Assembly (NCBI GenBank): GCA_028386065.3
Contig: JAKUCV010003222.1
Coordinates: forward strand, 51,818 to 115,817
Length of the DNA: 64,000 bases
Reading direction: 5' to 3'
DNA from: Turnera subulata
Taxonomy: Eukaryota > Streptophyta > Magnoliopsida > Malpighiales > Passifloraceae
The translations under genes and the position numbers were made by a program. The notes under the pieces were generated by a model. That model worked only from the letters and a program-made list of their open reading frames with translations. It did no database searches and had not been told where the DNA came from. The stretch's first letter is position 1. Each line of letters begins with the position of its first letter. Of the stretch, positions 34,920-46,800 are shown piece after piece.

Positions 34920-35700
34920 GCAGAATGTAGGACTAATTCCCTTCTAGTCCTCAACAGAATATCCAATTGCTTTTCTATGCTTCCTAAGCACATCAAGTAA
35001 CATCTCCTCCTCTACTTTACTCAACTCGGCATTAATGATAACAGGATATGTGGAGTCGGCACCTAAGAATGCATACCGTAGCTTAGATGGTAATGGTTTC
35101 AGCTCTACCTTTGGCACGCTCCGAACATCTTCTTTCTTTTCTTCTCTAATCAACTCAAAGCTTTTGTCCTCAGTCGCTTCCAATGGTGGCGTGGATTGCA
35201 AAATTTCTGCACTTTGGGCAATCTCCAAATCGTCATCTTCAGTAGTGCCACTCGTCACCAAACAATTCAAAAGTGGATCGTCACTACTTGCTACTTTCCT
35301 CACTTCCTTCACGGCATCATCAACTCGGAAACAACTGCCTTCTTCAAGTGGTCCTTCGGTTGCACGGAAGACATTGCACTCGATTTTCTCATTCCCAATC
35401 CTTAAGGCAGGCTTTCCATCACGGACATCAATTTGAGCTCCAGCAGTAGCTAAGAACGGCCTCCCAAGAATAATAGACATTTGAAAATCAATCTCCATGT
35501 CGAGCACCACAAAATCAAGTGGTAGAGAGAACTTCCCAACCTTGGTTGGAATATCCTCCAATATCCCCACTGGATATTTGACAGATCGATCCGCAAGTTG
35601 AAGAGAGATGGTAGTCGGCTTCATATCTCCACTATGTGCTTTGAGCGAGCTCTATGTGATTTGGGAGCCAGTGTTAGTCTTATTCCGAAGCTCCAGCTAC
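34920..35700 (-). pseudogene. Protease region of element C with inverted active-site segment
   Basis: The minus-strand frame from 35624 reads MKPTTISLQLADRS, KYPVGILED and ILGRPFLAT, the C-terminal half of an Athila protease, then an acidic linker to the RT. The active-site half (ALCDLGASVSLIPK) is not upstream on this strand. It is found on the plus strand at about 35630-35690. The segment has therefore flipped, and the zinc-knuckle part of gag that should precede it is missing. Confidence 0.8.
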
Positions 35701-36567
35701 TCACTTGTTGTTTGATCGTGAAGAGCTCTGGTAACTATTACTCGCCATCGTCTCAAAATTTTGATACGCCACATCGGGTGCTTGCGCCATGAATGTCCCT
35801 CCTGAAGCTGCGTCCAAACTCATGCGCAAAGGCTCATTTAAACCATTAAAGAAAGATTGAATTACAAGCCATTCAGGTAATTCATGTTGTGGGCATCCTT
35901 GAATAAGATCCTTGTAACATTCCCATGCTTCACAGAAACTTTCTCCATCGTATTGAGTGAATGATGTAATCTTGCTCCGGATATGTGCTGCTTTATCAGG
36001 TGGATAATATTTGGCAAGAAAAGCCTTGGAAAGCTCCTCCCACGTCTTGTATGTTCCACTTGCTCCTGATTTCAACCACTTCTTAGCCTTGCCTTGCAAA
36101 AAAAAATGGGAATAAGCGAAGTCGAATTGCATCATCAGTCGCCCCATTGATCTTGATCAAATCACAAATCTCCGTAAACGTCTGTAGATGTTGATTCGGG
36201 TCCTCATTATCCAAGCCTCTAAATTGTTCCTGTTGCACCATGTGAATGAGTGCTGTCTCAGTTCGAAATTGTTGGCGTTGATCGCTGGCCTTGCAATGCT
36301 CGACTGCACGATATCCAAACTCGGTGTTGCGTAGTCACGCAATGTCTTGTTTCCTTCTTTTGCCATGATGACTGTCTCTAAATTATCTGCTACAACTTCT
36401 GCTTCCTCTTCTATTTCAGTGTCTTGAAGAAACTCCACAGGCTCTTCGACTTGCTTCTGCTTTCTCTTGTTCGCGCGTAGTTGCTTGTGTAATGTTCTCT
36501 CGATCTCCGGATTGATCTCAGGAATTGGACTAGATGAAGCACCGCGTCTCGTCTTGGGCATCAACAA
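35701..36567 (-). pseudogene. Gag of element C, frameshifted and C-terminally deleted
   Basis: The N-terminal part (36567-36157) starts MLMPKTRRGASSS. The capsid-like part (36147-35701) reads KAKKWLKSG, FLAKYYPP and GCPQHELPEW, typical of Athila gag. Frames change near 36150 and at a T/A homopolymer near 36100. The zinc knuckle is absent because the frame meets the inverted protease fragment at 35700. Confidence 0.78.
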
Positions 36568-36706
36568 AAATTGACAACTATATATAAAAAAAATATAAAA
36601 AATAAAAAAATAAAATAAATAAAATAAAAAGAAATAAAAAGAAACTAATGCGAAAAATAAAACCTAAAGTATTCTAGCTGCAATCTCAATAGTATTAAAA
36701 CCGTTT

Positions 36707-36726
36707 GTTCCCAGGCAACGGCGCCA
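36707..36726 (-). promoter_or_regulatory. Primer-binding site of element C
   Basis: On the minus strand TGGCGCCGTTGCCTGGGAAC lies eight bases downstream of the 5' LTR. It is close to the TGGCGCCGTTGCCGGGGA site of Athila-type elements (and of element E), regarded as complementary to Asp-tRNA. The offset from the LTR is usual for this lineage. Confidence 0.8.
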
Positions 36727-36734
36727 GAAAAGCT

Positions 36735-38577
36735 TGATGCGTTTTATTTATGCGTGACTTTTTCAAATTTATAATTCTTGATCAATTCACAACACGACAC
36801 ACAAATATCTCACGAGTAAACGCAACGATTGTTAACTGCAAGCGCACAGTGTACTATGTAGTGTAATAGTCTAATCAAGGTCGATCCACGGAACAAGGGA
36901 AATAAGTACTACCTAATGTCACAATTTACGATTATCTAGGCAAATCAAATAAAAGATGGTGTAGGGTGATGTCGAAACTGACAAATAAAAAAAATAAAAT
37001 CGCAGACTTAATCTAAAGTGAAGTTCTATCAATATCTAAAACAATCTAGGAAATCGGGGTTAACACAATTACTATCTAGGTTTATTATGCACGGAATCGA
37101 TATCTCCTATTGATGTGTGATTGTGGGCAATTGTTTCTAATGTCTTAATCCTCAGCTCTCGCATGTTGAATCAAATATTCAGCAAAGATTACTACCTAGC
37201 TCTCGCATAGCCTAGCATCAATACTAAACTCATTAAGCACAAAACAATCAATCAAACCCTAAGAAACTATCAGCTCTCGCATATTTTAGCATAAATCAAT
37301 CTATGTTCTTCTAGGTATCATCATATAAATCACGCAGCTCTCGCATGATGCAATCAAGAAGAATCAATGCAAGGTAGATAATAAATTCGGCACACATAGA
37401 ATGAACAATCAACACAATCAGTTGAATAAACATCAATTGAAATATAATAAAACCGTAGAAGTAATTGGCTACATCCCTATTCCTAGATTAGAGAATTAGT
37501 TCATCATAATAAAATAGCAAATCATCAATATCTCACAAGAATTCATCAAGTAAACAATTGAACAGAAAGAGAATCGAATAAAAGAGAGAGTAGTGAAGTC
37601 GGGTAGCGGATTTGTGTAGGTGATGATGGCGTCGTCTTGTGCTCCTCTAGTGACGATTTCTGCTGCAATTGGACTGGTGATTCTGGGTCTCTAAACCATC
37701 AAATCTTGCTGGAAAAACGTTGGATTGTTGTGGGGAATAGCCATTTAAATTGGAAAAGGAATTCGGCACCACCTAGGGGATCCAAAAGAGTGAAAACCCT
37801 AACCCTACTAGTGTGTGTGACCTAATAACTAACCAATTCGGCAGAGCTTCGCCCTCTGACTTCTGCCTCCTGAATATGTCAACCTAGGGGGTCCTTTTAT
37901 ACTGTCTTTAGCTGCTGGAAGTCGGTGGGGCTCTCCTTCTTTGAATGGAAATTGAATTCTTGACTTGCACTCCAAGTTGGACTTTTGCCTGTTTTCTGAC
38001 CCGAAATTTTGATGCCACTTAACTCCTAGAAGACGTCCGAACTGGGCATTGGTCTCTTCTAGAAAGTTCTAGATAATTCTCTCAGCTTTTGTTCCATAAA
38101 AAGAGCTCTTCAATTGGACTTCTGTCGCTCACGATATCGCCGAAACACTAGGCCTGGGTCGGCACAGAAAAATCTGCATCCTGGGCTGGATTAAAATAAT
38201 TACTGCTCCTTGTAGACATGTCCAAAAATTATAAAATTTAATCCATAGAAAGCTCTGGAAGTTTATTTTCGTCTCCAATTGGTCTCACTTAACTTTGATG
38301 CTTGGGACTCCAGAAATCTTAAAAATAGTCGGCTGTGCTCACTGCAGAAAAGTTTCTTAAATTGGGCTTGGTTTCCAAACTTGGCTAAAAAGCTTCTATT
38401 CTTCAATAAAAATGATAAATTCCTGATAAAAACAATTAATCAGCAAAATTGAAGTACTAATTGACTCAATGCATGAAAAGACACAATAATATAAAGATTA
38501 TACACATACTCGACCAAAAATACATGGTAAAAGCCATTCAAAACTATCATAAAAACACTAACATTTAGATGTTATCA
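36735..38577 (-). repeat. 5' LTR of element C
   Basis: The 1843-bp LTR has TGAT/ATCA ends. Four exact AGCTCTCGCAT motifs lie at 37154, 37198, 37272 and 37336. The right flank is AGCCG, shared with 17284-17288. Confidence 0.9.
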
Positions 38578-38582
38578 AGCCG

Positions 38583-40343
38583 CAAAAGGTAAAGTCCTCT
38601 TCTTCCTTCACAAAATGTCCATTTAGTGTTTTGAAGTATGGAGTCATGGGAAAATCCCATTCCCGTTTGTTCTTGCGGGCAGCTGGCTTAGCTTGGTTCA
38701 TCACCTTTTGCTTTTCCAGCTCTGCCGTTGTTGGAACATGTCCCAAACCAAAAGGTGGCATAGCACTCGAAATTTCAGGGACCCCTAACACTCTTTGCTG
38801 CCTCCTTCCTAACCCCATAATCGGAAAATATTTCATCTTTCCCATAATGCTCATAACCGACGAATTGCCAAATGGGTCATAATAAGAGGGTCATAATAAG
38901 GGGGTCTCATAATGGGCTTATCTATCATTATGGTATTGTATGAGTAAATGATATATTTAGGGTCCGTACTATTTCAAAAGTATCGTTTGGGGGTCTGTAC
39001 TTTTTTTTGTCCCTTTTACAGGTTTGTACTCTTATTTTTCGTTCCTTTTAGGGGTCTCGGGCAGTTCACGTCATTAGCGGGGCTGCCCGAGACCCCTATA
39101 AGGAACGAAAAATAAGAGTACAGACTCATAAAAGGGACAAAAAAAGTACAGACCCCCAAACAATACTTTTGAAATAGTACGGACCCTATAACTTCTCTTC
39201 TGGAACTAATAACTCATTATAGCCCTTTTCCTGTTCCCGGTCGTTTCCTTAGGGGTTAGTACATCAGTTTTCTGTTATTTTTTTAAATTTCGAGAAGAGT
39301 GGAGACTAATGAGTTTCGGTCGAGAAGTTATGGCCATTTTCGAATTTACCGTACGAGTTTTATGCTAATTTTTCAAATTTTGAGCTAAGCCTAGAGACTG
39401 ATACTATCCATTAGACCATGTTAAAATAATAATGAGAAAAATAATTTGAACCAAAACAAGTTCCAGACAAGAAGTTATGACCATTTTCGACTTTACGGTA
39501 GTTTTTAGTACACGAGTTTTCGCATATATAGGGTCCGTACTATTTCAAAAGTATTGTTTGGGGGTCTGTACAATTACTTGTCCCTTTTACGGGTCTGTAC
39601 TCTTATCTTTCGTTCCTTTTAAGGGTCTCGAGTAGCCACGCTGATGACGTGGACTGCCCGAGGCCCCTAAAAGGGACGAAAAATAAAAGTATAGACCCGT
39701 AAAGGGGACAAAAAATAGTACAGACCCCCAAACGATACTTTTGAAATAGTACAGATCCTAAATATGTCATTTACTCGGTATTGATAGATTTGAAAACAAA
39801 ACCGGATAAAGACATCTCTTCTTCTTCTTCAATCCCACATATCGATTTGACATTCTTTTCAGCCATTTCACCTTTAGTGGTGACTATCCCCCCTTTGTAA
39901 GGGAATCGCAACATCTGATGTAAGGTGGAGGCTGTAGCTCGGGCTTGGTGCAACCATGGTCTTCCAAGGAGCAAATTGAAACTCGATGCGATATCGAGCA
40001 CTTGGAACTCTACCAAAAAAGGGCCGGGCTTGATGATGACTTCCAGCTTTATCATGCCCAACACTTCTCTTCTGGCATTGTTATAAGCCCTGACCATAGT
40101 TCGGGAGGGTAAGAAATCCACAACTCCAAATCCTAAGGAACCCGCGGTTTTTAATGGACAGACATTCAGGTGGATCCATTATCTATTAATACTAAGGGTA
40201 TCTGATTTTTCTAGGCCTGAACGGTTATGTATAGGGCATTAGTATGGGCTTCCCTATCCAAGCGGAGGTCTTTTTCTGAGAAGGATTTCTGATTGTCAAC
40301 TTCTACTGAAGCTATCATGTTGGCCAATGCATCTGGTGCAGTA
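38583..40343 (-). pseudogene. Protease region of element B, interrupted by a fold-back element
   Basis: Downstream of gag, one frame reads NALYITVQA and then VLIDNGS near 40170, the Tat-type protease active site. The frame shifts, then LLLGRPWLHQA (40121-39771) continues to KSINTE, where the fold-back element begins. After it, 38854-38583 reads MGKMKYFPIMGLGRRQQ, a block found between protease and RT in Ogre/Tat elements, and then meets element C. Several indels and the insertions leave it non-functional. Confidence 0.8.
38941..39776. mobile_element. Non-autonomous Mutator-like fold-back element
   Basis: Long inverted termini of about 120 bp begin GAGTAAATGATATATTTAGG (plus) and its near-complement at 39776. 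The flanks GGTATTGTA (38932-38940) and GGTATTGAT (39777-39785) make an imperfect 9-bp duplication, the MULE length. Each end is itself a fold-back of about 240 bp (38952-39192 and 39530-39760), so the element holds two hairpins around a 340-bp spacer. No transposase is encoded. It was mobilised, if at all, by another element's enzyme. Confidence 0.7.
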
Positions 40344-41801
40344 TCAATGGGGTACCTTTTCTCGATGTGGGCGAGATGACATTAGTAAACTCCAGATACA
40401 GATATTGGCCTGAGTCTTCTTCAATTGTTTTACCACCATGTCTTCTTCAGGATCCGTTATTTCTTCCGGTTCATCTAGGCGAAAGGGAACCCTTCTCGCC
40501 ACTCTTCCCGATCTAGTGATGACATCAACTTCTTCATCAGAGTCTTCATACCAACTCAAATCGAGCACACAGCACCGCAGCTCAGGTTCGGAATCGGCCT
40601 CCATCACATCGATCTCTCCGAGTAAGGGCAGGGGATTTGACTTAGTATTCGGCCTTTTGGGCAAAATTATTTCTTTCATTTCTATTAAATCCTGGATCTC
40701 ATGCCGAAGTTGGACGCAGTTGTCTGTAGCATGCCCAACCGCCTGATGGAATCCACAGAATTTATTAGGGTCCCCTCCATAGGGAAGACCAGATTTTGGT
40801 TCCAGGGGCTGCAGTAAATTCTTTTCCACACACTTCTGCAGCGTCTTTCCTATAGACATAGGGAGGGGAGTAAACTCCCTTTTATTCAACTCAACCTGCA
40901 GTGGGGTCTGAACAGCGACATGGTTCACTTCGGTGTGCTTTTTTCCTGGGGGTGCATTGAAACTCTTTCTGGGGGTGTCCGTAGGCATCCTGATCCTTCC
41001 CAAGCTAATAGCATCTTCTAGTCGTATTCCCGCCCCAATGAGTGCTTTAAAATTGGCATAATAGTTGCCAACCATGCGATCGTAGTAAATCGGCTGTAGG
41101 TTCTTGATCACCATCTGCACTTGATCTTCTTCTGTGGGTCTATCCACCATCAAAGATGCTTTATTACGCCATCTCGAGATGTAAGCGGAAAACATCTCTT
41201 GAACTTCTTGCTTGGTTGTCTCGAGATCCCTTTTGGTCACATCCACCTCAGTGTTATAGTTATACTGCTTCAGGAATTCTTTATAGAGATCCTCCCATTT
41301 GTTTATCTTGTTCTCCTCCAAGGTCATGAACCACCTCAAAGCTCCTCCAGACAAAGTTCTTTGGAATAATTGGGTCATTAATTCAGGCCCAATCCCCATA
41401 GGTTGCAGCATCCTTACATAGATCTTCAGGTGGGTTGTGGGACATCTTGTTCCATTGAACTTCTCGATATCTGGCATCTTAAATTTTTCAGGCAAACAGG
41501 CCTCGGGGAACAAAGATAGGCGATCTAAATTCCAATCGTCCTCTTTCTTCTTCATGGTTTTCTAGAGGTCCTCCAATTTTCTAAGTCTCTCCCCATCTCC
41601 CTTAGATTCTTGCACCACCGAATCACTATCCTGAACTATCACCACATTATGCTCGCCATCCGGTTTTGAATCTTGTCCCCCATTACTCCCAGGGGACACC
41701 ATCTTTCCTTTCTTCAGGGCTTGGAGTGCTTCCATGATATTCGGATCCTTGAGTAAGTTCAGAATTTCCTCAGGCACTTTGGCACCGTTTTCGTCACTCA
41801 T
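40344..41801 (-). pseudogene. Gag of element B (Tat/Ogre-type), one in-frame TAG
   Basis: The frame starts at 41801 (MSDENGAKVPEEIL), meets TAG at 41562-41564, then continues in frame through MPDIEKFNGTRCP, GGALRWFMTLEE, LYKEFLKQYNYN and VQMVIKNLQP, the Retrotrans_gag fold of Tat-lineage elements. A cysteine/histidine segment (KFCGFHQAVGHATDNC) follows. It ends at 40344 near QANICIWSLLMSSR, the usual start of the Tat protease region. It would form capsid particles in the cytoplasm. Apart from the TAG it is well preserved. Confidence 0.85.
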
Positions 41802-42314
41802 GTTGTCCTAATATTTAAAGGACCGGTTTCAAGGTCTTCGACTCCGCAGGGACTATCTCACACATGTCTTTCCGGATTTATTTAGGGAGGAAAGAACGAG
41901 GGGGCACCTCATGTATTTCTACTTGAACTCACAACAACAAGCACTCAAATGCACGCATCACCTATTGATTCATCATGCATGGGATGCTCAGGGTATGCAG
42001 CTGGTTGGGGTCTAAAAAGACTGTCGTTAAGGAATAGTTTGGCCTACTCACATGTGATAAAAGATATCGCGTGAGGTCCAAGGCCCATTAATCCCTATCA
42101 TTGCATGAGCAGCGAGAAACCGGCGCACACAAGCCACTATCGCTTAAAGAAAGCATTGTAGCGGACTCGGATCCCCTGGCCCTCTTATGGTAGAGGCTTC
42201 ACAACATTTACAATAAATGCAAGGCACTTATGATGACACATAAAAAGGCATGCAGAAATTCAATAATTGCACAAAGTTTCTAGAACCCTCAAAGTCCCCA
42301 GTGGAGTCTCCAGC
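41802..42314 (-). promoter_or_regulatory. Element B leader with primer-binding site at 42295-42312
   Basis: Directly beside the 5' LTR the minus strand reads TGGAGACTCCACTGGGGA, a primer-binding site of the type seen in Ogre/Tat elements and attributed there to Arg-tRNA. The rest is a 490-bp untranslated leader without an ORF, typical before gag in this lineage. Confidence 0.65.
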
Positions 42315-43888
42315 TGTGAATACCCGACCTAAAATCACTTGGGCCTATTCACCTTTCCTTTACACCTTCTTCATAACCATCATCCAACATCTTTGGAGTC
42401 GCCACCCAAATTTTACTAAGGGACAAAAACTTGGGAAAAAACCATTCATGTGACTCCATTTAGGCAACCGGATAACGAACCAAAGATGCTGGACCCGGGG
42501 ATTCGTCATGGATGGGAAGGTGTTAGGCACCCATCCATGTTGGGGCGAAACTTTGTGCAATTAGAGCATTTTGTATGCCTTGTACAGGTGTGCAAGTGTG
42601 AGCACCAAAACACATAGTAACTGAATATTAAAAAGAAAAGGGAGAAGAAGAAGATTGGGCTTGAGTTTCCACCACTAGAAACCACCTACGTACCCCGGCT
42701 ACCGGGTTCAATGCCCATGTAGTTCTTAACATGGCATCACAACAATCACATCATCATCAACATCAACATCTCAATAATAATTGGTCAGACAAAAAGGGAT
42801 TAGGATTACCTCTTGTAGCCCTCCTCTAGCTCCTTGGTTTGGGTTGTGCTTCCCAGACAATTTCCTCCCACTCCTCAACTCAATCTTGGAGTTCTTCTTG
42901 ATTTTCCCCTATGCTGCCTTCAATAGATGATGCTACCCACGAATTTCTACCAGAGTTTTGCCTATGGAACTATTTCTTAAGCATGGAGAGATAGAGTTTC
43001 TCCAAGCTTCCAAGCTTTATGAAGAGTATTTGTGTAATAGAATGTGTGTCCCTTGAAATGTGAGAGGAGGGTCCTATTTATAGTGTTCTGGGTAGCCTAG
43101 GGGCGCGGACCAACTTAATGATCAAAGTAATGACCAAAAATCTAGGCCAAAACTGAGTAGAATCAAATTACGGGCAAAAATCGGGGAGAAAACGTGTTTC
43201 TGGGGGTGCATGACCGCCATAGTCGGCGGTCATCCTGTGGATGACAGCCAGGCCCGGCGGTCATGGGTGGAAGACCGCCCTCGCGCCTACGCGTCTCACC
43301 CGTTCTTTCATTTTTCGGTCCCGATTCTCCCCTAATTCCACCCTGATTGATCCTACCGCGTAATTAACCCCTAGACTGCCCAGAATCCTCTGCTTTCTTG
43401 ATTACTACTCCTCTCAATCATCTCCTAATTGACTAGTTACACATTGATTCCTTATTTTGAGCAAAAATCATACCAAAAACATTCTTTCTATTAAGGAATG
43501 ATTTAACTCTGATTTTCCACGAAAAGCAGAGCTAAATTTGTCTGCAAGCAAGGTGTTGATGGGCTGTGCAACTCTGAAGAAAAGTCCATACGACCCTTAT
43601 ATTTATCTTCAACCCAAGAATAAATATAATTAGGTTTAATAAATAAACAAGCCCAAATTTAATGAGATAAAACACATTTTAGCAATTTAGTCCTTAACAT
43701 ATCCTATGATTAAATCGTCTCATTAATCCTAGGCATATAAAAGTCTTAATTACTATAACGTATAAATTCTACTAAAATTAAACCCTATCCATGCTTCAAC
43801 CCAAGACTAACTCATCAATCTTATGATTCAAACATGTCTGGAGTTTAATCTCAATATAATTTTCATGGGTCAAATTTGGATGTTCACA
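42315..43888 (-). repeat. 5' LTR of element B
   Basis: The 1574-bp LTR has TGTGAA/TTCACA ends. On the minus strand the TATA box (CTATAAATAGG, about 43075-43085) lies downstream of the palindrome cluster at 43211-43281. Compared with the left LTR it lacks one palindrome unit and has several small deletions. Confidence 0.87.
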
Positions 43889-46800
43889 CTCACCAGCAGC
43901 AAAGCTTGTGCCAAATAGCCAGGGACACTGAACATTGAAGAAACAAATGATGAGTGTCTTCTAAACCATGCTCACATAAAGCACAAACAACCTCCTCGTG
44001 AGTAATGACCTATCTTCTTAACAAAGCCTCTCTTGTCGCTAAACCATCATTAAGTAATCTCCACATGAAACACTACGGGGGGGGGGGGGGGGGGTTGGCA
44101 AAGAAAGCCACACTAGAGGTTTCGGCGGGAGAAGCCCTTGCGCACACAGTGAAAGGTAGCCCCCTTGAACAGAGTATTCCCCATGACTATCCCCACTCCA
44201 CAGCCACTTGTCTGCCACGTCCCCATGAGAGATCAATCCAAGCAACACATCAAGGAGAAACATGCAGGATTCACGTTCCCAGTCATACAAAGGTCGTTAC
44301 CACCCAACAGCCACATCCTCCTGTAAAAAACCGCCTACATACACCTCCCTCAAGGAAGCATACTTGAAGGTAGAATTAAGATACAGTCTGCGAATGTTCT
44401 CCTTGAGGCACCCCAGGTCAGACCATGCATCGTTCTAGAAGCTTAGCCAAGAGCCCTCGCCCACTACTAACTGTAAAACTGACCCTAGAGCTGTGTTGCT
44501 AAGGCCTCTATAATTCCTGCTTCTTAATATATTTTTCCACACAGGTGAGGCCCTACATTCTTGGAATGTGGGTGTCGCCGAAACACCCTCAATCCCACAC
44601 TTAGCCAAGATAAGCTTCTTCCATAACCACTCCCCCGGTTGGTGAACCCTCCATAACCATTTAAAAAGTAGCGATTGGTTTTTCAGTTGCAAATTCTCCA
44701 CACCTAGTCCCACCTTTTCCTTCACAGTAGAAATCTTCGACCAAGCCACTTGGCACAACTTTTTTGTGGCAGTAACACCTCCCCAAAGAAATCTCCTCTG
44801 AATCTACACTAGCTTCGTTACTACACTAACTGGGAGCTTAAACATAGAAATGTAGTATCAAGGCAAAGCTGATAGCACTACCCTAAGGAGAACAAGTCGT
44901 CCAGCAAAGGACAAGAAACGCCCCTTCCATGCATGTAATCGTTTTTGGAATTTCTGAACTATAGGTTCCCAAAATAAAGACAACCTCATATTGGCTTCCA
45001 AAGGTAAAAGGTATGTAAAGGGGATTTTCTCCACCTTACATAACAAACGCCAGGTCTTCAACATCTGTGTTATTCATATGAATTCCAGCGTGTCCACTTT
45101 TGTGAAAGTTGATGCTAAGGCTAGATAACAACTCAAAACATCGTAGAACCCTCTTTAAGTTAAGCACGGCCCCACTATCAGCTGAGGAGAATAAAAGAGT
45201 GTCCTCGGCAAATTGAAGCAGCAAAGGAGATAAACCATGCACCTCAATCGAAACAATCAACTGCTGCATTTCGGCCTTGCGCAGTAAGGAAGGGAGGCCT
45301 TCAGCTGCTAATAACAAGAGAAGAGGAGAAAGTGGATCACCTTGTTTGAGTCCCTTTCCCATGCCGAACTCCTTAGAAGAAGAACCATTAATGAGTACCG
45401 AAAGAGAAGATGACTGCAGACATGACTTAATCCAAGCTATCCAACGGTCTCCAAAACCCATTTTCACCATAACTTGAATAAGATAGTCCCACGAAACCGA
45501 GTCATAGGCTTTTTTAAGTCCAACTTCCACACCACTGATGGTGATCTTGCCAACTTCAAAGAGTGAATTAATTCAGATGCAACAAGGTGACAATCTAGGA
45601 TATTACGGCCTGCAATGAAACCTGATTGGCATGGATTGATAAGAAGACGCATCACTAACTTAATTCTTTCCGCTAGGACTTTGGATACGATCTTATACAG
45701 CCCATGGATTAATGTTATTGGCCTAAACTCATCAAAACTTTCGGCTGAAACCTTCTTGGGAATAAGAGTGATATAAGCCGAGGCAGCACCTTTCGGTAAA
45801 TATCCTGTTTCATAAAAACTCTGTACCAAATCACAAATGTCCTCCTTTAAAAAACCCCAACATCTCTTATAGAAATCGAAACTGAAGCCATCCGGGCCTG
45901 GAGCTTTGCTACTACCACAAGCCCACACTACTGCCTTCATCTCTGCCTCGGTAAAGGGCCTCTCCAACCCAATAGCTGAAAGAGCATCAAGGGCTGTAAA
46001 CTCAAGGCCCCCAAGCTTTGGCCTGAAACCTATTGTATCTTGATATAGATTGGAGAAAAAAGAACTAGCCTCATGTTTAATGCTATTGGGATCAGTCACT
46101 TCAACCCCCCAGCCTTGATAGTACTAATAGACTTCTTCCTTCCGCGATTACAAGCAAAAGTATGGAAGAATTTGGTATTACGATCCCCCATTTTTAGCCA
46201 AGACAACCTAGACTTCTGCCTCCATAAAGTTTCTCTTTCTTTCTCACGTGAGGAGAGGAGAGCTCTAGTATCTGCCAAGTCCATCCTTTCATTATCCGTC
46301 AAGACTTGATGCTCTGATAAGAGCTCTAAGTCTTCCACCTTCTTCTGCAAAGCACTAACTTCGCTATCAACATGATTAAACACCTGTTTGTTCCATTGGG
46401 CAAGGTCCCTCCTCAGTCTGCTCAACTTTCTCAACAAGCAAAACTTCCCTGGCAGGTTTTGCTCAAAACTTCCATGGATGGCCTCTTCAAACTGAGGATA
46501 ACTCCACCAACAAGATAGAAACCGGAAGGGCTTGAATCCCCAGTTTACCTTCTCCTGTGTCAAAACCAAGGGCCAGTGATCAGAAGGTCCCCGGTTATCC
46601 GACCGCAATGATAGAGACGGGAATGCAACACTCCATTCTGGCTCTGCTATGGCCCGATTCAATCCTGCTTGCTGCAAAGTCATTAGCCAAAGTAAAGAAT
46701 CTGCCCTCTAAAGGAAATTCTGGAAAAGACATACAATTCAAGAAACGTCTAAGTGCCATAGCCTCACGTCGATGCACACGCCCACTTTTCCATTCCTCTG

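Larger units (their letters stand above)
17289..38577 (-). mobile_element. Element C: Athila-type Ty3/gypsy retrotransposon, integrase-less, host to element D
   Basis: LTRs of 1844 and 1843 bp (17289-19132, 36735-38577) begin TGAT and end ATCA, with a perfect AGCCG duplication (17284-17288, 38578-38582). The minus orientation is set by the primer-binding site TGGCGCCGTTGCCTGGGAAC eight bases inside the right LTR. Order: gag, disrupted protease, RT-RNase H, then a non-coding block and the Athila extra ORF. Integrase is missing between 33344 and the conserved block at 33281-33324. Element D occupies 19833-29668. The copy is non-autonomous. Confidence 0.9.
10823..43888 (-). mobile_element. Element B: Tat/Ogre-type Ty3/gypsy retrotransposon, pol-deficient, heavily nested
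   Basis: LTRs of about 1.6 kb (10823-12435 and 42315-43888) begin TGTGAA and end TTCACA. The minus orientation follows from a primer-binding site beside the right LTR, a purine tract beside the left LTR, and minus-strand gag. The 5-bp flanks are CCCAC and CTCAC, one mismatch. Contents in transcription order are gag (41801-40344), protease and linker (40290-38583 then 17288-17111), a spacer, and an opposite-strand DUF7745-like ORF (15285-16596). Reverse transcriptase, RNase H and integrase are absent. Elements C, a solo LTR and a fold-back element sit inside it, which accounts for most of the 33-kb span. Confidence 0.85.

Noticed and set aside
35598..35792. Plus-strand ORF with CDLGASVSLIP as a separate gene
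   Set aside because: It is the flipped active-site piece of element C's protease plus antisense gag; no other support for a gene.
10823..43888. A single giant 33-kb Ogre element
   Set aside because: LTRs, duplications and primer sites show most of the length is nested elements C and D, a solo LTR and a fold-back element.
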